A DNA stretch of 7,575 bases from RGIG3994 sp045589735. Its GTDB lineage: Bacteria; Bacillota; Clostridia; Oscillospirales; CAG-272. Within the stretch, counting starts at the first letter, position 1; each line of letters starts with the position of its first letter. The notes under the pieces were generated by a model. That model was given only the letters and a program-made list of their open reading frames with translations. It had not been told where the DNA came from and did no database searches. This document shows, piece after piece, positions 1 through 5,900 of the stretch. The DNA lies in the NCBI GenBank assembly GCA_045589735.1, contig JAZNPQ010000129.1, positions 1 to 7,575 on the forward strand, written 5' to 3'. A program made the position numbers and the translations under genes.

Positions 1-2
1 AC

Positions 3-65
3 AAAATTGCTCTTTGCGAAAAACTGATCAAATCAGGTGAATTTATCGGAAATTTGCTTTTTTAA
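3..65 (+). CDS. Possible 3' end of an upstream gene (partial)
   Basis: Reading from base 3, twenty sense codons run to a TAA at 63-65 and give a peptide ending in GEFIGNLLF. The other two plus-strand frames are stopped within the first 40 bases. The composition (Lys, Leu, Ile, Glu) is normal for the end of a bacterial protein, and a strong terminator hairpin follows about 80 bases later, which suits a gene ending here. The fragment is too short to identify a family. It could also be a chance open stretch at the window edge. Confidence 0.3.
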   Translation, partial: KIALCEKLIKSGEFIGNLLF

Positions 66-142
66 ATATCAAATCATATCAATACAACTTGTTTATAAAT
101 CAATAAACTTTGTTCACTGAGCCGTTTGGCACACCGCGAATA

Positions 143-183
143 AAAATCCTCTTGCTTGAACAAAGCTCAAGCAAGAGGATTTT
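143..183. terminator. Perfect 17-bp stem bidirectional terminator
   Basis: Bases 143-159 and 167-183 are exact reverse complements (17 bp) around a 7-base loop at 160-166. The stem ends in AAAA/TTTT on both sides, so a U-tract follows the GC-richer part of the hairpin whichever strand is transcribed. The minus-strand side continues as TTTTTA and is the better of the two. It lies between a possible plus-strand gene end at 65 and the minus-strand regulator that stops at 380, so it fits convergent transcription units sharing one terminator. Confidence 0.85.
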
Positions 184-193
184 GTATGAGGCT

Positions 194-283
194 CTATCTG
201 TCAAAGCTCGGATTGATTGCGTAGAAGTTCTTTGAATCCATTGAGTCCTGAGCGAGACGCAGGGCGTCGCCGTTCTTACTCTT
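194..283 (-). pseudogene. Coding-like C-terminal tail, 29 codons, no start
   Basis: On the minus strand a frame opens after a TGA at 284-286 and runs 29 codons to a TAG at 194-196. It reads like a genuine C-terminus, including DALRLAQDSMDSKNFYAINP, and stops about 10 bases before the terminator hairpin. It has no plausible start codon with a ribosome binding site. It lies in the same frame as the regulator but beyond that gene's TGA and two further in-frame stops. It could be the remnant of a decayed gene, part of a dispersed intergenic repeat, or chance. The family is not recognised. Confidence 0.25.
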
Positions 284-379
284 TCAAACAGATGTGGGAT
301 TTCCCTTGTGGGGAAAGGAAAAAGGCGATATTCCCGCAAAAAGATGATGGTAAGCTTACCGAATATAAGTGAGGGTGTT

Positions 380-1285
380 TCACGAATTGTCTGTGGTGGT
401 TGATTTCTGACGGTATTCTTTAGGGGTGAAGCCTGTATCCACTTTAAACGTCCTGCTAAAATGCTCAGGGTTTTCATATCCGATCATATCGGATATTTCC
501 GATATGGGCTTTGTTGAGAAGCGCAGCAGGTATTTTGCATGCTCGATTCTCAGCTCTTTTACAAATGAGGTGAAGCTTTTTCCCATGTATTGCTTAAATA
601 ACCGTCCCGTATGTGTTGTGGAATACCCGATGTGAGCTGATAGGGACTCCAATGTTACGGTGTTGAAATTTTGGTTAACGTAGGACTGCATTTTATGCAT
701 AGTTTTATTGTAGCTTTTTTGAGTGGGAGAGAGGATCGAGCCTTTTTCGTTCATCATACTGTTCACGCAATACAGTATGTTGGCTTCGGTCAGCATTGAT
801 GCTTCATTTCTGTGCTGACATTGATAGGCAAGTATTTCTTTAAGGTTTTCGGCGGAGTGTTCGGATAAAACGTATATCGGAAACGTCTCGCCGCCAAGCA
901 TAGAGAAGAATTTGCCCATAGCTGTGTCGGGAAGGGGATATCTTTCGATAACCTTCAAAAACCATTCCTTGTCGAGAAGAATGTTATACACTATGCTGTC
1001 TTCATTAGGCGCATACAGGGTATGGAATGTTGCGGTATTAAGCAAAATGAACGAGCCCTCTCGCATATGGATGGCTTCGCCCTCGACAAAGTTGACGCAT
1101 TCGCCCTTTTGGATGTAGTTTATCTCAAAAAAATCGTGATCGTGATATCCGCCTATTTCACATGGAAAGTGTTTGCATACGAAAGCTACCTGATTGGGTA
1201 TGTGGCAGAAACGCCTTATAGTGATGGTTGGAACCAGGTTGGTCTGGGAGACCATTTTTAGTTTTTCGGCTATTTGATTATACAT
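380..1285 (-). CDS. AraC-family transcriptional regulator, cupin sensor plus double HTH
   Basis: This 301-residue protein is a cytoplasmic DNA-binding regulator. Residues about 35-110 form an AraC-type cupin sensor: the HDHDFFE stretch at 48-54 and the later GSFILLN and FHTLYAP strands are typical of the first cupin motif and of the pocket that binds a small ligand, usually a sugar. Residues about 197-293 hold the two helix-turn-helix motifs. The second carries the family signature IGYENPEHFSRTFKVDTGFT followed by PKEYR (268-292). The start at 1285 is chosen because GGAGGT lies 6 bases upstream and a perfect promoter lies just beyond. An in-frame ATG at 1378 lies upstream of that promoter and cannot be on its transcript. 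The gene is divergent from the oxidoreductase, the usual arrangement for a local activator. The family assignment is secure; the ligand is unknown. Confidence 0.95.
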   Translation of the reverse strand: MYNQIAEKLKMVSQTNLVPTITIRRFCHIPNQVAFVCKHFPCEIGGYHDHDFFEINYIQKGECVNFVEGEAIHMREGSFILLNTATFHTLYAPNEDSIVYNILLDKEWFLKVIERYPLPDTAMGKFFSMLGGETFPIYVLSEHSAENLKEILAYQCQHRNEASMLTEANILYCVNSMMNEKGSILSPTQKSYNKTMHKMQSYVNQNFNTVTLESLSAHIGYSTTHTGRLFKQYMGKSFTSFVKELRIEHAKYLLRFSTKPISEISDMIGYENPEHFSRTFKVDTGFTPKEYRQKSTTTDNS

Positions 1286-1291
1286 CTCTAT

Positions 1292-1297
1292 ACCTCC
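1292..1297 (-). promoter_or_regulatory. Ribosome binding site that fixes the regulator start
   Basis: On the minus strand GGAGGT lies 6 bases before the ATG at 1285. It is a near-perfect Shine-Dalgarno match at ideal spacing and decides the 301-residue start over the longer 332-residue reading. The predicted transcript starts only a few bases earlier, leaving a leader of about 16 bases. Confidence 0.85.
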
Positions 1298-1307
1298 GAT
1301 TTGTGTT

Positions 1308-1336
1308 ATTATAACATATTCTTGCAGAATTGTCAA
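1308..1336 (-). promoter_or_regulatory. Perfect extended sigma-A promoter of the AraC-family gene
   Basis: On the minus strand the -35 is TTGACA (1336-1331) and the -10 is TATAAT (1313-1308), separated by exactly 17 bases. A TG one base before the -10 adds the extended -10 element. All twelve consensus bases match. Transcription should start near 1301, giving a short leader that contains the ribosome binding site. One copy of the 21-bp-spaced direct repeat overlaps the -35, so binding there would block this promoter. Repression of such a strong promoter, possibly autorepression, is an inference. Confidence 0.9.
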
Positions 1337-1366
1337 CAGAATGTCGCAAAACATCAACATCATGGC
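1333..1366. promoter_or_regulatory. Candidate AraC-type operator: 13-bp direct repeat at 21-bp spacing
   Basis: TCAACAGAATGTC (1333-1345) and TCAACATCATGGC (1354-1366) match at 10 of 13 positions in direct orientation with start points 21 bp apart, two helical turns. Directly repeated half-sites on one face of the helix are what AraC-family dimers usually bind. The left copy covers part of the regulator's -35. The right copy ends 11 bases before the -35 of the oxidoreductase promoter, a position suited to activation. The sequence shows the repeat; its role as an operator is inferred. Confidence 0.55.
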
Positions 1367-1377
1367 TTTGTATATCA

Positions 1378-1406
1378 TTTACATGAGGAGTACTTTGCAG
1401 TAAAAT
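1378..1406 (+). promoter_or_regulatory. Sigma-A promoter of the oxidoreductase gene
   Basis: TTTACA at 1378-1383 and TAAAAT at 1401-1406 are separated by 17 bases, each hexamer being one base off consensus. Transcription would start near 1413 and give a leader of about 60 bases. The hexamers diverge from the regulator promoter, and the direct repeat sits immediately upstream, consistent with an activator-dependent promoter. Confidence 0.65.
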
Positions 1407-1472
1407 TATTATAGTAGCAATACAGATTAACAGCGGGTCTTATATTTTGACAGCCGCGGAAAGGAATTAATT

Positions 1473-2774
1473 ATGGAAAAGAAAAGATACGCCCAGGTTG
1501 GTGTTGGCGGCAGAGCGATTATGTACTACCAGGCGATCGCAAAGGATTTTAACGAATATGCAGAGCTTGTTGGTTTTTGTGACATCAACCAAGGCAGAAT
1601 GGACTATGCCAACCGCCGCTTGGTAAATCAGTGCGCATATCATGAGGTGCCCACATACGGTGCGGACGAATTTGAGAAAATGATCGAGGAAACAAAACCC
1701 GACGTTGTCATCGTGACAAGTGTTGACAGAACCCATCACCGTTACATCATTAAGGCTATGGAAATGGGCTGTGACGTTATTTCCGAGAAGCCTATGACCG
1801 TAGACCCTGAAAAGTGCCAGGAGATCATCGATTGTATTCAGCGCACTGGCAAGGACCTTCGTGTTACATTTAACTACAGATATTCGCCCGACAGAACCAA
1901 GGTCAAGGAGCTTCTTATGAGCGGTGTCATCGGCGACGTAAAGCAGATCCACTTTGAGTGGTTGCTTGACACCTCTCACGGAGCGGACTATTTCCGCCGT
2001 TGGCACAGAGACAAGAGAAACAGCGGAGGTCTTATGGTACATAAGGCTACTCACCATTTCGACCTTATCAACTTCTGGATAGATTCTTATCCGACAAAGG
2101 TTTTTGCGTTTGGAGATCTGAAGTTTTACGGCAGAGAGAATGCCGAAGAGAGAGGGGTTACTAAGTTCTACTATCGCTCCACAGGTGCCGAGAATGCCAA
2201 GGGAGATCCCTTTGCGATAAACATTTCTGCGGGCGGTAGCTATGATCTATACTATAGTTGCGAAAATAATGACGGATACCTTCGCGACCAGAGTGTTTTC
2301 GGTGACGGAATCAGCATTGAGGACACTATGAACGTTCTCGTTAAGTACGCCAACGGCGCGCAGATGTCCTATTCGCTGAATGCTTACTCACCTTGGGAGG
2401 GTTACCGTGTAATGTTTACCGGAACCAAGGGACGTCTTGAGCTTGAGGTAGTGGAATCGGTTGTAAAGGAACTTGGCATTGAGCACGGTAAAAACTCCTC
2501 TTACAAGGATAAGAAAATCACAGTGTTCCCCATGTTCAAGGCGCCCTATGACGTAGAGATTCCCGATTGCTCGGGCGGTCACGGCGGCGGAGACCCCGTT
2601 ATGCTTAACGATATTTTCAACCCGAATCCTCCCGCAGACCCCTTCAAGAGAGCGGCGGGCTATATCGACGGCTGTATGAGTATTTTGACCGGTATCGCGG
2701 CTAACAAGTCGATGGCTACGGGTATGCCTGTTGAGGTCAAAGATCTGGTGGATATTCCCGGATTTAAGTTTTAA
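1473..2774 (+). CDS. Gfo/Idh/MocA-family NAD(P)-dependent oxidoreductase
   Basis: This 433-residue cytoplasmic enzyme belongs to the family that oxidises or reduces hydroxyl groups of sugars, inositols and their derivatives with NAD(P). The Rossmann fold starts at once: VGVGGRA (9-15) is the dinucleotide loop, and D38 after the second strand is the likely ribose-binding acid. SEKPMTV (104-110) is the family EKP motif with the conserved lysine K106. The C-terminal sheet domain carries GGLMVHKATHHFD (185-197); its H194 and D197 match the conserved active-site positions, while the usual Asp four residues before the His is H190. The end (about 396-429, DGCMSILTGIAANKS) is also typical. GGAAAGGA lies about 7 bases before the ATG. 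There is no signal peptide. The divergent AraC-family gene probably controls it. The substrate cannot be read from the sequence, and no symbol is justified. Confidence 0.93.
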   Translation: MEKKRYAQVGVGGRAIMYYQAIAKDFNEYAELVGFCDINQGRMDYANRRLVNQCAYHEVPTYGADEFEKMIEETKPDVVIVTSVDRTHHRYIIKAMEMGCDVISEKPMTVDPEKCQEIIDCIQRTGKDLRVTFNYRYSPDRTKVKELLMSGVIGDVKQIHFEWLLDTSHGADYFRRWHRDKRNSGGLMVHKATHHFDLINFWIDSYPTKVFAFGDLKFYGRENAEERGVTKFYYRSTGAENAKGDPFAINISAGGSYDLYYSCENNDGYLRDQSVFGDGISIEDTMNVLVKYANGAQMSYSLNAYSPWEGYRVMFTGTKGRLELEVVESVVKELGIEHGKNSSYKDKKITVFPMFKAPYDVEIPDCSGGHGGGDPVMLNDIFNPNPPADPFKRAAGYIDGCMSILTGIAANKSMATGMPVEVKDLVDIPGFKF

Positions 2775-2790
2775 CGATTGATATGCAAAG

Positions 2791-2828
2791 AAACCCCAAC
2801 TCGGACATAATAATCTGCGTTGGGCTTT
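2791..2828 (+). terminator. Probable terminator after the oxidoreductase gene
   Basis: AAACCCCAAC (2791-2800) pairs with GTTGGGCTTT (2819-2828) over 9 of 10 positions, with one C-C mismatch and an 18-base loop. The last stem arm ends in TTT but no long U-tract follows, so it may be leaky. It begins 16 bases after the stop codon and suggests that the lipoprotein gene is mainly transcribed from its own start. Confidence 0.5.
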
Positions 2829-2843
2829 CGCCATTGTTTCCAA

Positions 2844-2873
2844 TGTTTATGATGATAAAAATAAAAATATATA
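2844..2873 (+). promoter_or_regulatory. Weak promoter candidate for the lipoprotein gene
   Basis: The 136-base gap before the lipoprotein contains a strongly AT-rich stretch. The best -10 candidate is TATATA (2868-2873), with TGTTTA (2844-2849) 18 bases upstream as a poor -35. An alternative pairing is TTGTTT (2834-2839) with TAAAAA (2856-2861) at 16 bases. Neither is convincing, so a regulator-dependent promoter or read-through from the oxidoreductase gene is equally possible. Confidence 0.25.
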
Positions 2874-2882
2874 AACAAAACA

Positions 2883-2908
2883 GCCGCTTGTGCGGCAGGA
2901 TGAGGGAG
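2883..2908 (+). promoter_or_regulatory. Leader hairpin abutting the lipoprotein ribosome binding site
   Basis: GCCGC (2883-2887) and GCGGC (2892-2896) form a 5-bp all-GC stem with a TTGT loop. It ends directly before the purine-rich AGGATGAGGGAG stretch (2897-2908) that must serve as the ribosome binding site for the ATG at 2911. GAGGGAG on its own would be only 2 bases from the ATG, so pairing probably uses the AGGA-GAGG part. The hairpin could stabilise the 5' end or modulate ribosome access. This is inferred. Confidence 0.4.
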
Positions 2909-2910
2909 AT

Positions 2911-2985
2911 ATGAAAAGAAAAGTTAGCACAATTATTTCTTTTGTTCTATTGCTTGCGTTATTTATAACCGTTTTACCTGCTTGC
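2911..2985 (+). other. Lipoprotein signal peptide and lipobox
   Basis: Residues 1-25 show KRK at positions 2-4, a hydrophobic core (8-22), and the lipobox LPAC (22-25). Lgt would acylate Cys25 and signal peptidase II would cleave before it, leaving the protein tethered to the outer face of the membrane. Pro at the -2 position is less usual than Ser, Thr or Ala, but the rest of the signal is textbook. Confidence 0.88.
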
Positions 2986-5900
2986 AGAAACATCGGGAAT
3001 ACGGACTATGAAAGTACCGATGAAGCTGAAACAGGTAGCCAAAGCGTGGAAGTAAATGACAGCAATGAGGAAAGCGGTGATGAAACCGAAGAAACCGAAA
3101 GCGAAGTCGATACTGAAGTTAATACTGAAGTTGATACCGACCGTGAGAACGAAGTGAAGCTTGACGTAGAAAACGGTGAGCTGATTGAGTCTTCAAATAA
3201 GTATGCGGGCGGTGTGCAGGCGTTTTTTGAAGATGGTAACAGAACGCAGTTTACTGTTAAAAACACCGAAATGTCTATGACTTATTCACGTGCGGCATCG
3301 GGTGACCAGCTGGTATCGTCTTTGGTCAGTGCTGACGGTGCAAGCTATATATCCGATACGATGGACGTTTTTGTTAAAATGAAGAACGGAGACGTCTATT
3401 ATGCCTCTGACTCGGGAGAAAATGCCCAAGTTAATCTTTACAGGTTCGGATATTATTATTATCAAGCGCTTTTAGAGGGTCAGGGCTTTTTGCCCGAGGA
3501 CTATGAGATCCCCATCAAAGAAACGTTAGACGTTGCAAGCTATAACGAAAAAGGACTGAACAACGTTGCAGTCACGGCTGTGGGCGACGGAATTGATTTC
3601 ACGGTCACGTTAGCGAATGACCCCTATTTTGCATATAAAAATTTGAGTTATTCGGCAAACAAGTATAACGTTCTTATTTTAACGGCAAAGGCAACCGGAG
3701 ATTGCTCGGGAATTCAGTTTTTTCTTTCGCTCAATAATGAGAGCTTTAATCAAGAGCAGTCTTTTAAGTACAATCTAATAAACGACGGAGAATTTCATAC
3801 TTATTATATAATCCTGGATGATATTCAAGATTATAGGGGAACCCTTACAGGCATCAGATTCGACCCTATGGCAGGTGAAGGCGGAGGACTTATCATCAAG
3901 GAGATGCAGGTGGGAGCGGCAAAGCTTGACGCAATGCCCAGATACGTCAGCATATCGCGAGGCTTCCACGTTTATCCCGACAAAATGCATCACTCTGTTC
4001 AGTTCGCTACCACAAAGGAGACCAAAAACGTTGCAGAGGTTGGTTTTGAAACAAGGATAGATGCCAAAAACGTTTCCCGAATTCTCATTAAGGACGCCAA
4101 CGGCGAGCATGACAGTCTTGACAGTGTTGATTGGGCAAGCGTCGAGTGTGTTGGATTTGATATTATCGACGCAGGTATATTCGGATATATTATGCCTGCT
4201 GACGAGATAGCGGGATCGATAACCGTTACTTTGGAGAAGGGTGAATATAAGATAGTCCAGATAAGAGTTCCCGAGAACAACACTCTTATCCCTTCCGAAA
4301 AGGGAACCGAGAACAGTAACGATTTTTATATCGGTTCACGAGTATATACCGACGAAAATCACGATTTTGACGAATTACTTTACGAGACCTATTGTGAAAG
4401 AAATCCTATTTCGAGTGCTCGTATAAGAGTTTCGGAGACGACCTCCGACTCGGGCTCATATCTGGGATATGACGCTATGCGCGGCATTTACGTTTTCAAT
4501 ATCGGTACTCCTATGGGAGGATTTTATACTCCTTATAACAACCCTAACAGACAATATAAGGTTGAATTCACTGTCAGAGCTGATATAGACAGAGATATAT
4601 ACGTGATGACCTCCGTAGATAAATACGGATATCTCGAATGTGCAGCTCTTATGGACGAGAATATGCTTATGCTACCTGTTCCGATCCAGGTCATCAAGAA
4701 CTTCAGCGAGCAAAACGGAGAGAGAAATCTTTATAATAAAGACGATCCCGGGTTTAGTGAGGCAATATTCCGTCTTACTCTGAAAGAGGATAAAAGATAT
4801 ACCTATAATATTCTGAATCTATATCAGAATTGGGGTAATTATCCTCTCAAGCAGCTCTCTTCGATACCGTTCTACTGTCCTTATTACCACTTATCCACGG
4901 GTGTTACCGAGACTAACTGTATAACTCCCTGGTATTTGACGAGGCAGTTAGGTAAGTCGGATCTTAATACGCTTCCCGACTTCAGACCTATGTCCGCACC
5001 CTATTATGCGGGACAGCCTCAGCACCACAACAGCGGTTCGCATTCTTGGTTAAAGTACACGGATGCCGAGGGTAATACGTATACTTCGGAGAATGTCAAT
5101 AATACCATTACCTCTTACGGACCTACCTATGCCGAGGTAGTTATGGATTATATTTCCGACGACGGCAAGATAGCGGTCTCATATACCCATATGGAAATGC
5201 CGCAGAACGATGAGAACAGAACCTATTACACGATGGAGTATACCGTTCTCGAGGATATCACAATAAATGACTTCAGGCATAATTTCTCCTTCTATGAGAT
5301 GACCGATAACGATAACACGGGTGTTTATCAGAAGATAGGTTATCTTGACGAGAATAATCAGAGCAGAGTAGTAGCCGCCAACAAAGACAGTACGGTTGAG
5401 CTTGATTATTTGCTGGGTGATAATTGCCCTTATTTCACGTTCTTTGAAATGCCCGGTGCGTACGATGAGGAGAATAACCCCGAGGGCTATTCATCTAGTG
5501 GCGGATACGGAAATCTTGCTTTCCTTATCTATAATTCCAAGGCGGTTATCGGTGGCGAGAAGATTACTCCACAATTTGCGATCGTAAATGCCAAAAACAA
5601 GCTGAGACTTTCCTTGAATCTTGACGACGTAACGTTCAAGGCGGGGGATACTATCACTATTAACGCCATACTTTTGCCTTGGGGCTCTCAAGAGCTTAAC
5701 GACGGAAAGATCGACGTTGAAAACGGCAACTATGAGTACACAATGTATCTCGACGAAGCGCAGACGGTTCAGTATATGGACAAAAACGTTCGTGACGTCA
5801 GAGAAAATACTTTGTTAAATCCTTTAACCGTTACCTCCGATACCGACGAGGTTATTGAAAGCGTATATCTGCCGAAGGTCAAGTCAAGTGACGGAAAGAG

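Larger units (their letters stand above)
66..379. other. Gene-poor interval between the left-edge gene and the regulator
   Basis: No intact gene is supported in these 314 bases. Bases 66-142 are AT-rich and featureless apart from leading into a terminator. Bases 143-183 form the perfect terminator hairpin listed separately. Bases 184-379 lie downstream of the regulator's stop on its own strand. They hold a short coding-like tail (194-283, minus), a small GACGC/GCGTC hairpin at 256-268, and a TTTCCC/GGGAAA hairpin at 300-316. A 125-codon minus-strand frame spans 100-477, but it overlaps the 3' end of the regulator in another frame, has low-complexity Arg/Thr/Ser content, and is not a credible gene. 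Confidence 0.6.

Noticed and set aside
300..316. TTTCCC/GGGAAA hairpin as a terminator for the regulator
   Set aside because: It is a 6-bp stem with no U-tract on the minus strand, and the 17-bp hairpin downstream is far stronger.
100..477. 125-codon minus-strand frame over the terminator and the 3' end of the regulator
   Set aside because: It overlaps the well-supported regulator in another frame, crosses the terminator hairpin and has no family character.
1286..1378. 31-residue N-terminal extension of the AraC-family regulator
   Set aside because: It contains the gene's own promoter and ribosome binding site, and the family's proteins start near the shorter site.
1467..2057. 196-codon minus-strand frame opposite the oxidoreductase
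   Set aside because: It is an antisense shadow of a clear Gfo/Idh/MocA gene, with no ribosome binding site or recognisable domain.
2388..2843. 151-codon minus-strand frame across the end of the oxidoreductase
   Set aside because: It is an antisense shadow extending over the terminator and does not resemble a known protein.
1450..2887. ACAGCCGC shared by the leaders of the oxidoreductase (1450-1457) and lipoprotein (2880-2887) genes
   Set aside because: It is a single 8-base match at different distances from the two start codons (15 and 23 bases), too short to call a shared regulatory element.
3006..3266. Ser/Val-rich minus-strand frame of 86 codons
   Set aside because: It is the reverse reading of the Glu/Asp/Thr-rich tether of the lipoprotein, which explains its low complexity.
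5396..5587. Short plus-strand frame inside the lipoprotein gene
   Set aside because: It lies within the continuous 1555-codon frame, is Arg-rich and lacks a start signal; the main frame shows no shift or stop here.
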